64,000 nucleotides of DNA from Bacteroidota bacterium (GTDB lineage Bacteria > Bacteroidota > Bacteroidia > NS11-12g > UBA955): the NCBI GenBank assembly GCA_016787485.1, contig JAEUUL010000025.1, positions 64,496 through 128,495 on the forward strand, in the 5' to 3' direction. Below, piece after piece: positions 1 to 8,359 of the stretch. Both the position numbers and the translations under genes were made by a program. The first letter of the stretch is position 1. Each line of letters opens with the position of its first letter. The notes under the pieces were generated by a model, which did no database searches, was not told the DNA's origin, and saw only the letters and a program-made list of their open reading frames with translations.

Positions 1-555
1 CCTGTGGTTGCCTATCTGTTCATCCCGGTTCTGATTGCCACTGCCACTGATGAGAATCACTACCGGGTAAATTGACTGGGTATCTGGCCGGGTAAGTGTG
101 GCCGCAAACCGGACCCGACCTCCGGGGTCGCTGAATCTCAGTTCTTCGTTGGTATATGCAAATGGAGGTTTCGGTGTCTGTGGTTTAGGACCATACGGAT
201 CGAACCACACACGGGTCAGTTGCAGCGGGTAACTACTCCCATTTTGGGTAAAAAGCCCCTTTATGTGGTTTGTATCTGTGCGTTTGCCTTTAAACACGGC
301 ATCCAGCTTGCTAAATTCGACCTGAATTTCTTTGCCTTTGGTTTCCACATATCCTGGCAGATTTCTGGCAGACTGCGCAGGAACATCCATACGGCAAACC
401 CATTGTTTGGAGGGGTTATCCATACGGAAGTACATTTCAAGCAATGATCCGTTTGCATCCAGTTCCCCGCGCCAAAGGCCTTTCCAATTGCCAGATTGCG
501 CAAATGCTGCCAGGCACACTAGGCCAGATATGAAAAATGTAATTGCTTTTTTCAT
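1..555 (-). CDS. Secreted alpha/beta hydrolase, N-terminal part (cut by window edge)
   Basis: The frame is open from an ATG at 555 to the window edge, giving 185 residues of a longer protein. Residues 1-20 look like a signal peptide (Lys-Lys, hydrophobic core, ending AFAQ), so export is likely. Residues about 20-125 form a region of beta-strand-like composition; near residue 164 the motif VVILISGSGNQNRDE matches the first strand and oxyanion-hole segment of alpha/beta hydrolases (serine esterase/peptidase fold) common in Bacteroidota. The nucleophile serine and catalytic histidine lie outside the window, so activity and substrate cannot be judged. The start codon is only three bases past the T run of the tRNA-Met terminator, leaving no room for a separate promoter; expression by read-through is inferred. 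Family call is good, specificity unknown. Confidence 0.75.
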   Translation of the reverse strand, partial: MKKAITFFISGLVCLAAFAQSGNWKGLWRGELDANGSLLEMYFRMDNPSKQWVCRMDVPAQSARNLPGYVETKGKEIQVEFSKLDAVFKGKRTDTNHIKGLFTQNGSSYPLQLTRVWFDPYGPKPQTPKPPFAYTNEELRFSDPGGRVRFAATLTRPDTQSIYPVVILISGSGNQNRDEQIGNHR

Positions 556-561
556 GGCAAA

Positions 562-587
562 AAAAAGCCGCCACAAGGGGCGGCTTT
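562..587 (-). terminator. Rho-independent terminator of tRNA-Met
   Basis: On the minus strand, directly after the tRNA CCA end, a stem GCCGCC / GGCGGC with loop CCTTGT is flanked by AAAA and followed by eight T. It separates the tRNA from the hydrolase start at 555. Confidence 0.85.
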
Positions 588-664
588 TGGTAGCGGGGAG
601 CAGGATCGAACTGCCGACCTCAGGGTTATGAATCCTGTGCTCTAACCATCTGAGCTACCCCGCC
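588..664 (-). tRNA. tRNA-Met (CAT anticodon), CCA encoded
   Basis: A 77-nt cloverleaf reads on the minus strand. Acceptor stem GGCGGGG pairs with CCCCGCT (position 1 is a G-T pair), the D stem is GCTC/GAGC, the anticodon stem is CAGGA/CCCTG with one A-C mismatch next to the loop TTCATAA, and the T arm is GGCAG TTCGATC CTGCT. The anticodon CAT lies at 628-630. The pairing at position 1 and the absence of three G-C pairs in the anticodon stem argue against the initiator tRNA, so this is elongator Met; a lysidine-modified tRNA-Ile(CAT) cannot be fully excluded by eye. CCA is encoded. Confidence 0.93.
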
Positions 665-801
665 AGGGGTTTTTGGGCGAAGATGCCATCTGAGTCCCGA
701 CACAACATCAAATCTTTGATTTGATAGTTGGTCGTGGACCCTCGACAGACTAAGCCGGAGTACCGGTGTAAGTCTCGTCGGGGCTACCCCGCCAGGAGTT
801 T
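654..801. repeat. tRNA-flanking direct repeat enclosing two long hairpins
   Basis: Nineteen bases starting at the tRNA 5' end (654-672, GCTACCCCGCCAGGGGTTT) recur at 783-801 with 18 of 19 identical, exactly 129 bases further on. Between the copies are two adjacent imperfect hairpins. Hairpin 1 (694-739) has 20 base pairs, three single-base bulges and a TTT loop. Hairpin 2 (740-782) has about 11 outer pairs with two single-base bulges plus an inner CCGG/CCGG stem. No protein gene is credible here. The layout suggests a small mobile or att-like unit, or a structured RNA upstream of the tRNA; I cannot assign it to a known family. Confidence 0.7.
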
Positions 802-916
802 GCAGGCCTTGGGCCCTGCAGTAAAAACTTTTGAAACAGTTAGGTACCCTTTCAAAAAACGAGGGTGCAAAGGTAAGTATTTTTCTATTCACTGCAATAC
901 CTCATTGCAGTTGGAT

Positions 917-1987
917 TTAACTGGCCATTACCTCCTGCACTGCTTGCATTACGGAAGCTGATTCAAGGGTTTCCATACAGGAAATGCCGTCCACACAGGT
1001 GCCTCTGTAATAGCATTTGCAGGGTTTGGGAGGTTCTATGATGCGCCCGTTGCCGAACAAATCAAATTCGTGTGGATTAAAGATGTTGTTTATCAAAACT
1101 ATTTTCTTCTGCAATCCCAGGGTAAGGTGCATGCCCATGGTTACCTGGGTTACCACCAAATTACACTGGTCTATCAGGTTGATAAACTGCGGCAATGGAA
1201 AATGACCCAGATACATAGCCCCTGAAGCGGCCTGAATTTGAAGGTTTCTCTCATGTTCCTGCTTTCCGCCCAGCAACAATACCTGGTAGCCCGCCTCCAT
1301 GGCTTTTTGGGCCAGTTCTACCCATTTTTCTATACTCCACAGCCTTGTGGTCCAGCGGTCGCCGCATCCGGTGTTGAATCCCAGTATAGGTGTGTTGTGC
1401 GATAATTCCCAGGTGTACCCATCGTTTGCATGATTGTCAAGCAAATAAGGCTCACCATCGTACTGCATACCACACAATTCAAAAATTTCGGTGCAATAAT
1501 TTTTTGTGTTGGACTTACTTACGTCATCAAACAATCCGGTATGAAATTTATGGTCCGCCAATCCGTTAACAGGTTGTATGGCACCATTTTTTAAAATGAA
1601 ACCCAACTTTTCGGTAGCATTTACCGTCTTAAGTAAAGCACCTGCTTCTTTTTCCTTGTCCAGATTGATTGCAATATCCCAGTCCGTATTCTGCACATAC
1701 AGCACTGTCTCTGTATTCAGCTTCAGAATTTCATGAATTTCATTTTTGGGAAGAATATCGGGCGACAGTGTAATCCATGTGAATTTGGCACCCGGGTACA
1801 TTTTTTTATACCTGGTTACCAGCGGTGTGGTGCGAATCACATCTCCTATAGCACCCAGTTTAATGATAAGTATGCGCTTCTCGATGGGCGTGTACGCCGG
1901 ACAATCGGTGCAATGATACCCATGCTGTTTATGCGGTTTGCAGGGAATGTGTCCGAGAAAATGAAGACAGTCCGGCTTGTAAAACAT
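917..1987 (-). CDS. Glycosyltransferase family 9 (heptosyltransferase-like)
   Basis: A 356-residue cytosolic enzyme predicted to add a heptose or similar sugar to lipopolysaccharide core or another surface glycan. The diagnostic N-terminal GT9 motif KLGAIGDVIRTTPL lies at residues 43-56, and the second Rossmann half carries GFNTGCGDRWTTRLW and VLLLGGKQE around the nucleotide-sugar site. Both ends are cysteine rich (Cys 7, 16, 26, 29 and a PCKCYYRGTC...SC cluster near the C terminus), which may bind metal. I start it at the ATG at 1987 rather than the in-frame ATG at 2035, because a -7-like box TATTTTCG (1993-2000) lies between them and the family normally begins close to this Cys-rich segment. 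It stands alone, diverging from the large surface-protein gene. Confidence 0.85.
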   Translation of the reverse strand: MFYKPDCLHFLGHIPCKPHKQHGYHCTDCPAYTPIEKRILIIKLGAIGDVIRTTPLVTRYKKMYPGAKFTWITLSPDILPKNEIHEILKLNTETVLYVQNTDWDIAINLDKEKEAGALLKTVNATEKLGFILKNGAIQPVNGLADHKFHTGLFDDVSKSNTKNYCTEIFELCGMQYDGEPYLLDNHANDGYTWELSHNTPILGFNTGCGDRWTTRLWSIEKWVELAQKAMEAGYQVLLLGGKQEHERNLQIQAASGAMYLGHFPLPQFINLIDQCNLVVTQVTMGMHLTLGLQKKIVLINNIFNPHEFDLFGNGRIIEPPKPCKCYYRGTCVDGISCMETLESASVMQAVQEVMAS

Positions 1988-1992
1988 AGCGG

Positions 1993-2000
1993 CGAAAATA
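1993..2000 (-). promoter_or_regulatory. Candidate -7 box of the glycosyltransferase gene
   Basis: TATTTTCG on the minus strand matches 7 of 8 positions of TAnnTTTG and ends five bases before the chosen ATG at 1987. Confidence 0.45.
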
Positions 2001-2113
2001 AAGGAAATGAAGGAAGCCTGCGAATCTTCTCTCAAGTTGGATTTGAATCCTGAATAATCATAAAAATGTCAGAACTACTGTATATATGCAACAAAACAGG
2101 CACAATTCTTGTC

Positions 2114-2121
2114 TATATTTG
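2114..2121 (+). promoter_or_regulatory. -7 box of the large surface-protein gene
   Basis: TATATTTG fits TAnnTTTG exactly and lies 16 bases before the ATG at 2138. It also rules out the in-frame ATG at 2066 as the main start. No clear -33 TTG is seen. Confidence 0.6.
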
Positions 2122-2137
2122 TACAAAGGATTTTTTT

Positions 2138-5100
2138 ATGTTCCGGGGGCTCAGGTTATTTATCATCTCACTTTTATGTCTGATTGCAACCCAGGCAGAA
2201 GCCACCCACCTTGTCGGCGGTTTCCTTAGTTACCGCTATCTGGGCACCAACGGAACCATGAACAGTTACAAGGTATCTCTCTATGTATACCGGGACTGTA
2301 TCAATGACAATACGCCAAACGAAGTTCCTTTTGATGAAAATATTACCCTTTGCGTTTACACGTCAAACAAGCGCTGGTACAATAGTTTCAATGTAAAATT
2401 GCTGAGTAAGCGCAAGGTAGATCCGGTAGGGAATACTTCCTGCCCGGAAGTGGCCAAAGCCTGTCTGGAACAAGGTATTTACGAAACCAATGTTTCCCTG
2501 CCGGCAAGCAATGGCGACTACCATCTCAAATGGGAACGTTGCTGCCGCAACACGCAAAACAACCTGGATGACGATGTGAATGGAACTCCTTATCAGGGAC
2601 AGACCTATTATGGAAAAATACCTGCATCCAGCCTCAGAAACAGTTCGCCCTATTTTCTGGATGTGCCGGTTCCGTTTATCTGTATCAACGATACAGTGAC
2701 CATTCGCAACCGTGCGGTAGATCCGGACGGAGACAGCCTTTCCTATAAACTGGTTACTCCCTGGCAGGGTGCAAGTACTTCCAATCCCTCCATCGACAAC
2801 TGTTACGACCCGATGAGCAGCTTCCCTACGGTAGACTATACCCCGGGATACAGCGCTACACAGCCGTTTGGCAGCACCGGACTGGCACAGATTGACGGTT
2901 ACAACGGTCTTACTACTTACCTGGCCAGAAAAACAGGCCGCTATGCAATTGCCATTGAGGTGACCGAGTGGAGGAATAAAATTCCCATCAGTACTATCAG
3001 GTTGGATTTGCAGATCCTTGTAATTGATTGCAAACCGAATAACAAGCCACGCCTTTCTTACCAGGGTGGAAGCACAATATGGAATGTGGAAGCCGGTGCG
3101 CAAATCTGCCGTGATGTAACCGTTATTGACGACAAAGACACCAAAGATGTGGTTACCCTGAAAGCGTATGGCGACATTTTTACAGGTGCCAATGGATTTA
3201 CCGGCAATAGGGCCAGTATGAATCCCGCCACTGCTGCCGCTGTCAGGACTGCTACCTCACGCTTCTGCTGGGTTACCCGTTGTGAAGATGCACGACCAGA
3301 GCCCTATCGTGTAACGTTTGAAGGGTATGACAACGGATGTCCTTCTAAATTCATCAATGAGAACGTACTCATTTATGTAAAACCTTTTACTGCCCTGGAG
3401 CAACCCACAGGACCGCTTACCGTTTGTCAGAGTGCTCAGGGTGTTGTCTATCAGGCTGCAAATGCTGATCCTAACCATACCTATCGCTGGCGTGTTTCCG
3501 GCGGAACCATAGTAGGTGACAGTACCAAAAACAAGGTGACTGTAGATTGGGGGAATGGCACTTCCGGCAGTGTGAGTTTATGGATTATCAGTCCCTACAA
3601 ATGTGAGATTGGCCCGCGCACGATTGCGGTGGTCCTGAGGCCGGCGCCGGCTAAACCGAATATCTCCGGAAACGATACGGTGTGTCTAAACACAAGCAGC
3701 AATTTCACCAGCAGCGCAGACCCCGGAGTTACCTATCAGTGGACAGCCTCAGGGGGAAATATTCTCGGTTCGTCCACAGGAAATAACGTAAACGTTCGAT
3801 GGAACACAAAAGGAAACGGATTTGTTACTTTGGTTGTTACAAACAGCACCGGCTGTCCCAGTTTGCCTGACACATTCTTTGTTTTTGTGTCACATCCGAA
3901 TACTCCGCCCTTAGAAGGTCCGGTTTCAGTATGCCCGAACAACCGCGATATCACCTATGCTGTTAATCCGGCCACACCCGGCTCGGTATATAAATGGTTC
4001 ATTTCAGGCGGGGTTCAGGGCAGTGGTGCCATGAGTCCTTCCATAACAGTGAATTGGGGTGGATTGGGTATTGGCTGGGTCAAGGTGATAGAACTGAACA
4101 AATTTGGTTGTCCGGGTGATACAGTGAGTTTGCGTGTTGTTAAAAACCATGCACTTGCAGGACAGTTGCCCATCGGCGACACTTCCATTTGTGAATTTAC
4201 AAAAGGATGGAATTACAGCATTAAGCCGGTAAACGGCGAAACATACAACTGGATTGTAACTGGAGGAACGTTGGTTTCGGGCCAGGGTACCGATGCCATA
4301 GTTGTGGACTGGGGAGCTGCCGGTGTGGGTTCTGTGGGTGTGCAATCCACCGCTTATGACTCCATCAGCGGATTACCCTGCTTCTCACCTGTTCGGGCAC
4401 GCATTGTAAACATCAGACCTGTTCCTGGTCCGGCCCGCATCAATGGAAATCTGGAATTGTGCCAGAGTCCGGGAGATGGAGCCTATACCATTACCGGGTA
4501 TCCGGGTTCTACGTACACCTGGCAGGTGCTGGGAAATACCTTCAGCGGACAGGGTACTGCCATAATCAATCTGCCGTTGGATACCTTTGGCACTTTTACC
4601 CTGAGGGTGAGGGAAACCACTCAATACGGCTGTGTAGGTCCGTGGAATGATACCGATGTGGTTATTCACCCCAAACCACGGACCAGCGGCATTACAGGTG
4701 CAGCGACCATTTGCTGGCCCCGTTTAACTGCTTATTCATACAGTGTTACCGGCCTGCCGGGCAGCACCTATCAATGGTGGATAGATCAGGGAACATTATC
4801 CGGGAACACAACCTCAAACAGCGTGACTGCAGATTGGTCCGGACAACAGAACAATACCCTGAAAGTAGTGGAAACCTCTGGTTTCGGTTGCAAGGGTGAT
4901 ACCATTACACTGCCTGTATTTATCGACAATCCGTCTATCGACTGTCGCTTGGTAACTGTTGATCCACCGCCGGCCGACGATAAAAAAGTCTTTCTTTATT
5001 TCAATCTGCTGAATGCTCCCAGGTACAATCAGCCCATTGTTGTGCAGCGCAGACCCCGCGGAAGCACAGGCTCGTTTGCCACAATAGGCAGCGCTGCAGG

Positions 5101-5761
5101 TACCGATTTCTTTTATACTGACAAAACAGCGCTTACTGATTCAATGAGCTACGAATACAGAGTGGTAGCGGTAAATCTGTGCGGTGACAGCCTCATTTCC
5201 GGCACCCATACAGATATTCTGCTGAAAGGGCAGAAGACCGGTCCCTTCAGTTTCCGGTTTACGTTCACTGATTATATGGGTTGGGCAAACGGTGTAGACA
5301 GGTATGAATTGTACCGGGCGCTGGAAGACAAAAGCGGGTATGCTTTGTATAAAACATATACGGCCGCCGGTATTACAGATAGTTTTGCCAACGGCAAAGA
5401 CCATTTTGGCCAGTGGTACCGCATTAAAGCGTACGAGAAAAATGGGATCAGAGAAAGCTGGAGCAATGATTTACGCGTGTATTTTGAGCCGGTCATATTT
5501 GTTCCCAATGCATTTACCCCTGACGGGAACGGACTAAATGACAGGTTTCTGCCAAGTTCAGGCGGATTGAAAACATATGACCTCCGCATCTATAACCGCT
5601 GGGGTGAAAAAGTATTCGAAACCCGCAATACAGAGCTGGGTTGGGATGGTTTGTACAAGGAAAAACCGGCTCAGGAAGGTGTCTATGTGTGGGCTGTGCG
5701 CTACACCGATTTTCGTGACAAAGTGTACGAGGCAAAGGGAACTTTGCACCTTCTGCGCTAA
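2138..5761 (+). CDS. Giant secreted PKD/Ig-like protein with gliding-motility (T9SS type B) C-terminal domain
   Basis: A 1207-residue exported protein. A signal peptide ending AEA precedes THLVGGFLSYRYLG, the start of the N-terminal beta domain common to Bacteroidota gliding-associated surface proteins (about residues 24-320). From about residue 430 to 940 there are roughly six PKD/Ig-like repeats, each with a CPN- or CxS-type cysteine, Y.W..SGG and V.W...G motifs. A fibronectin-like segment follows (about 960-1110). The last 90 residues carry FVPNAFTPDGNGLNDRF, IYNRWGEKVFE and WDG, the type B sorting domain used by the type IX secretion system, so it should cross the outer membrane and be surface-bound or released. 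Likely role is adhesion or motility; the ligand is unknown. Single-gene unit with its own promoter. Confidence 0.9.
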   Translation: MFRGLRLFIISLLCLIATQAEATHLVGGFLSYRYLGTNGTMNSYKVSLYVYRDCINDNTPNEVPFDENITLCVYTSNKRWYNSFNVKLLSKRKVDPVGNTSCPEVAKACLEQGIYETNVSLPASNGDYHLKWERCCRNTQNNLDDDVNGTPYQGQTYYGKIPASSLRNSSPYFLDVPVPFICINDTVTIRNRAVDPDGDSLSYKLVTPWQGASTSNPSIDNCYDPMSSFPTVDYTPGYSATQPFGSTGLAQIDGYNGLTTYLARKTGRYAIAIEVTEWRNKIPISTIRLDLQILVIDCKPNNKPRLSYQGGSTIWNVEAGAQICRDVTVIDDKDTKDVVTLKAYGDIFTGANGFTGNRASMNPATAAAVRTATSRFCWVTRCEDARPEPYRVTFEGYDNGCPSKFINENVLIYVKPFTALEQPTGPLTVCQSAQGVVYQAANADPNHTYRWRVSGGTIVGDSTKNKVTVDWGNGTSGSVSLWIISPYKCEIGPRTIAVVLRPAPAKPNISGNDTVCLNTSSNFTSSADPGVTYQWTASGGNILGSSTGNNVNVRWNTKGNGFVTLVVTNSTGCPSLPDTFFVFVSHPNTPPLEGPVSVCPNNRDITYAVNPATPGSVYKWFISGGVQGSGAMSPSITVNWGGLGIGWVKVIELNKFGCPGDTVSLRVVKNHALAGQLPIGDTSICEFTKGWNYSIKPVNGETYNWIVTGGTLVSGQGTDAIVVDWGAAGVGSVGVQSTAYDSISGLPCFSPVRARIVNIRPVPGPARINGNLELCQSPGDGAYTITGYPGSTYTWQVLGNTFSGQGTAIINLPLDTFGTFTLRVRETTQYGCVGPWNDTDVVIHPKPRTSGITGAATICWPRLTAYSYSVTGLPGSTYQWWIDQGTLSGNTTSNSVTADWSGQQNNTLKVVETSGFGCKGDTITLPVFIDNPSIDCRLVTVDPPPADDKKVFLYFNLLNAPRYNQPIVVQRRPRGSTGSFATIGSAAGTDFFYTDKTALTDSMSYEYRVVAVNLCGDSLISGTHTDILLKGQKTGPFSFRFTFTDYMGWANGVDRYELYRALEDKSGYALYKTYTAAGITDSFANGKDHFGQWYRIKAYEKNGIRESWSNDLRVYFEPVIFVPNAFTPDGNGLNDRFLPSSGGLKTYDLRIYNRWGEKVFETRNTELGWDGLYKEKPAQEGVYVWAVRYTDFRDKVYEAKGTLHLLR

Positions 5762-5790
5762 GGCATGATATTTGTCGCTTTCTGAATATA

Positions 5791-5798
5791 TACATTTG
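5791..5798 (+). promoter_or_regulatory. -7 box of the Bax-inhibitor gene
   Basis: TACATTTG is an exact TAnnTTTG match ending five bases before the ATG at 5804, implying a transcript with almost no leader. Confidence 0.55.
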
Positions 5799-5803
5799 CA
5801 ATT

Positions 5804-6547
5804 ATGTCAAATCCATTAATGACGGAATCGGCCTTTGAAAAAGTAAGGACCGGATTTGTGTCTGACGGGGAATCCATGACCCTGAAAGGCACTGTGAACA
5901 AAACCATTTTGTTGTTTATCACCATGCTGGTGCCTGCTGCGTGGATCTGGATGAAACTGGGTGGAGACCCAACACAGGCTGTCGGCCTCATGCCATTCAT
6001 GATTGGCTCCCTTGTCATCGGGCTCATTGCCAGTATTGTATTGGTATTTAAGAAATCCTGGGCACCGGTGCTGGCTCCTGTTTATGCAGCGGCCGAAGGG
6101 GTGTTTCTCGGAATTATCTCCATGATTTATGAGCACTTTCAAAGTGGCATCGTAGTTCAGGCTGTGGGTATTACACTGCTGCTATTTGCCGCTATGCTTG
6201 TGGCTTACCGCACCGGACTCATACGGGCCACACCTCTGTTTACCAAGATTATCGTTTTTGCCACACTGGGCGTTGGTCTGTTTTATCTGATCAATATGAT
6301 TGTGATGATGTTTGGTGTAGAGTCCTTCTACATGGGCAGCAGCTTGCTATCGATAGGTGTATCAGTACTCATTGCAGGAATTGCAGCCTTTAATTTCATA
6401 CTCAATTTCGATATGATTGAAAATCAGGCGCAATTGGGTGCCCCAAAATACATGGAATGGTACAGCGGATTTGGTCTGCTCCTTACTTTGGTTTGGTTAT
6501 ACCTGGAAATTTTGCGTTTGCTGAGTAAAATCAGCGGCAGAGATTAA
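5804..6547 (+). CDS. Bax inhibitor-1/YccA family membrane protein
   Basis: A 247-residue integral membrane protein with about seven hydrophobic segments, beginning after a 45-residue cytosolic N-terminus. Sequence such as TAL-type N-terminal MSNPLMTESAFEKV and the C-terminal KYMEWYSGFGLLLTLVWLY match the bacterial Bax1-I/YccA group (PF12811-like). Family members are linked to membrane calcium leak and to modulation of the FtsH protease; which applies here is not shown by the sequence. It is monocistronic: its own -7 box lies just upstream and a strong terminator follows 29 bases after the stop. Confidence 0.85.
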   Translation: MSNPLMTESAFEKVRTGFVSDGESMTLKGTVNKTILLFITMLVPAAWIWMKLGGDPTQAVGLMPFMIGSLVIGLIASIVLVFKKSWAPVLAPVYAAAEGVFLGIISMIYEHFQSGIVVQAVGITLLLFAAMLVAYRTGLIRATPLFTKIIVFATLGVGLFYLINMIVMMFGVESFYMGSSLLSIGVSVLIAGIAAFNFILNFDMIENQAQLGAPKYMEWYSGFGLLLTLVWLYLEILRLLSKISGRD

Positions 6548-6575
6548 GTCTGTTCACCTGAAAAAAAAATAAAAG

Positions 6576-6599
6576 AAACCGGCGAATGCCGGTTTTTTT
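6576..6599 (+). terminator. Terminator after the Bax-inhibitor gene
   Basis: AAACCGGC, loop GAAT, GCCGGTTT, then a T run. Its distal T run overlaps the stop codon of the convergent TPR gene (6598), so the same hairpin could serve both strands. Confidence 0.85.
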
Positions 6600-6915
6600 A
6601 TTCATACTCCAATTCCAGCAGTGCGCTTTGCAACTCTGCCAGGGTATGTTGTTCTTTCATTTCCCTTGCTTTTTCAATTCCGCTTCTGTACATATTCATT
6701 GCCTCTTCTTTCATGCCTTTTCTTTCCAGCAATTTGGCAAAATGATAATATGTGGCAGTATATCCGGGGTGTAATTGCAGCAGTTTTGAAAATACTTTTT
6801 CCGCCTCTGTGTCATTCCCTTCACTGATGAACTCCTGGGCAAGGGCATAATTCAGGAAAGCATCATCGGGGCTATCTGACAGAAATGAAAGCAATTGTGC
6901 TTTTCGTTGATTCAT
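6598..6915 (-). CDS. Small TPR protein
   Basis: A 105-residue cytosolic protein made of tetratricopeptide repeats. Residues about 15-85 show two to three helical hairpins with the TPR pattern (NYALAQEFISEGNDTEAEKVFSKL, YYHFAKLLERKGMKEEAMNMY). Such single-chain TPR proteins act as protein-protein adaptors; the partner is unknown. Its ATG overlaps the stop of the DUF5683 gene by four bases (ATGA), making it the last gene of the parA-parB operon. The minus-strand stop falls at the base of the convergent terminator. Confidence 0.8.
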   Translation of the reverse strand: MNQRKAQLLSFLSDSPDDAFLNYALAQEFISEGNDTEAEKVFSKLLQLHPGYTATYYHFAKLLERKGMKEEAMNMYRSGIEKAREMKEQHTLAELQSALLELEYE

Positions 6916-7469
6916 CGCAAACGATAGGTAAGGCTTACAAAACGGGCAGGGAAAGGCCTCAGGGTGGCACTTAAATCCTGATTGATATTCATTTTATAGA
7001 AGTGTGCGTCTACCGTGGCGTCTACTATCTGCAGCACATAAAGGGCAGAAAAGGCAAGGATGCCAAAATCGCGCATACGGCGGTAATTGTCTCTCTGTTC
7101 TAAGAGCAATGCGGGCAAAGATGTATCGGAATTAATGGCATATGCGGCTTTAAATTGTGCGTTTAATGCCCGCATTTGTTTGCGCTGGTCCAGCGTAAAC
7201 CATCCTACCGCACCCAAAGATGCGTAAACAATGGGCACCTTTACCCATTTTCGGTTATAAGCCTGCCCCAAACCCGGAATCACAGCAGAATAGATACTGG
7301 CTTTGCGGGGCTGGTGTGGGTCTGCCCAGGACAACAGGCGCAGTGGCTCTTTGGGTTTCTTGGGTTCAGCCACGGTGCTGTCCTGCCCGCGCAGAGATGA
7401 GGCTGCCAGCAACAGCAAGGCAGCACACAAGGCAAATCGTTTATAGCCGGCAGCAGGAAAGCTTTTCAA
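6912..7469 (-). CDS. DUF5683 membrane/envelope protein
   Basis: A 185-residue protein with an N-terminal signal segment (about residues 12-29, LCAALLLLAASSLRGQ) followed by KASIYSAVIPGLGQAYNRKW, the signature of the DUF5683 family, and two hydrophobic segments near residues 80-95 and 130-150. The biochemical role is not known. In Bacteroidota this gene commonly follows parB; here it starts five bases after the parB stop and overlaps the TPR gene downstream. Position suggests co-expression with chromosome segregation, not necessarily a direct role in it. Confidence 0.85.
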   Translation of the reverse strand: MKSFPAAGYKRFALCAALLLLAASSLRGQDSTVAEPKKPKEPLRLLSWADPHQPRKASIYSAVIPGLGQAYNRKWVKVPIVYASLGAVGWFTLDQRKQMRALNAQFKAAYAINSDTSLPALLLEQRDNYRRMRDFGILAFSALYVLQIVDATVDAHFYKMNINQDLSATLRPFPARFVSLTYRLR

Positions 7470-7474
7470 TGCGA

Positions 7475-8359
7475 TTATCCTATCAACCCCAATATCCGTT
7501 CCAGATCGTTCTGGTTCTTATACGTGATGATGATTTTCCCTTTGCCGCGGCCAGAGTGTTTCAGATGCACTGCAGATTTCAATTTTTCGTGAAACAATGC
7601 GGTAATACGGTCTATCTCAGGGTCCCAGTCTGTTCCCTTCAACGGAATGGATTCTTTGCGACCCTCTTTCTTGTCCTTTACCAGCGTTTCCACATCGCGT
7701 ACACTCAGCTTCTCATCTACAATCTGGTGGTACATTTCCAGTTGCTCTGCCATATCGTCCATGTTGATCATGGCGCGGGCGTGGCCCATACTTATGTTTC
7801 CACTTTTAATTCCACTCTGGATTTCATCGGGTAACCTCAGCAGGCGCAGATAATTGTTTACCGTAGTTCTGTCCTTTCCCACACGTTGTCCCAATTCATC
7901 CTGTTTCAGGCTGCATTCTTCCATCAGGCGCTTGTAGCTCATGGCCACTTCTATGGCATTCAGGTCGCTTCGCTGTATATTCTCTATCAGCGCCATTTCC
8001 AACATGTCCTGGTCGTTGGCAACCCGAACATAGGCGGGTATTTTCTCCAGCCCGGCAAGTATAGAAGCCCGGGTGCGTCTTTCTCCGCTGATGAGCTGGT
8101 ATTTGTCGTAACCCATCTTGCGCACGGTAATGGGTTGTATCACCCCATGCACTTTGATGGACTCTGCCAGTTCTTCTAGGAGAATCTGGTCAAATTCTGT
8201 CCGGGGCTGGAATGGATTTGCTTCCAGTTGGTCCAGTGGTATCTGATAAACGCCTCCTACAGGGCGGTTTTCCCGTGTTGTTATATCCGATTCGGCATTT
8301 TCAAGCAAGGCACTCAGGCCACGGCCAAGGCCGTTCTTCTTTTTTAATGGTGTGGTCAT
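7475..8359 (-). CDS. parB: Chromosome-partitioning protein ParB
   Basis: A 294-residue ParB/Spo0J family protein that loads at parS sites, clamps DNA using CTP and works with ParA to segregate origins. The N-terminal CTP-binding domain (about residues 38-130) contains NPFQPRTEF and the GERRTRAS motif; a helix-turn-helix domain follows (about 135-200, LGQRVGKDRTTVNNYLRLLRLP), and a C-terminal dimerisation tail ends at LERILGLIG. The short N-terminal GLGRGLSALL segment is the usual ParA-interacting peptide. The start overlaps parA by four bases. No full parS site was found in the window. Confidence 0.96.
   Translation of the reverse strand: MTTPLKKKNGLGRGLSALLENAESDITTRENRPVGGVYQIPLDQLEANPFQPRTEFDQILLEELAESIKVHGVIQPITVRKMGYDKYQLISGERRTRASILAGLEKIPAYVRVANDQDMLEMALIENIQRSDLNAIEVAMSYKRLMEECSLKQDELGQRVGKDRTTVNNYLRLLRLPDEIQSGIKSGNISMGHARAMINMDDMAEQLEMYHQIVDEKLSVRDVETLVKDKKEGRKESIPLKGTDWDPEIDRITALFHEKLKSAVHLKHSGRGKGKIIITYKNQNDLERILGLIG

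Noticed and set aside
588-664. Initiator tRNA-fMet
   Set aside because: No 1-72 mismatch of the C-A type and no three consecutive G-C pairs in the anticodon stem.
694-782. Bulged hairpins resembling integron attC sites
   Set aside because: No GTTRRRY/RYYYAAC core pair in the right order, no integron integrase or cassette genes nearby.
7581-7596. parS-like half-site CGTGAAACA in parB, and another at 8460-8468 in parA
   Set aside because: Only the right half of TGTTnCACGTGAAACA is present in each; the left half does not match and both fall in conserved coding sequence.
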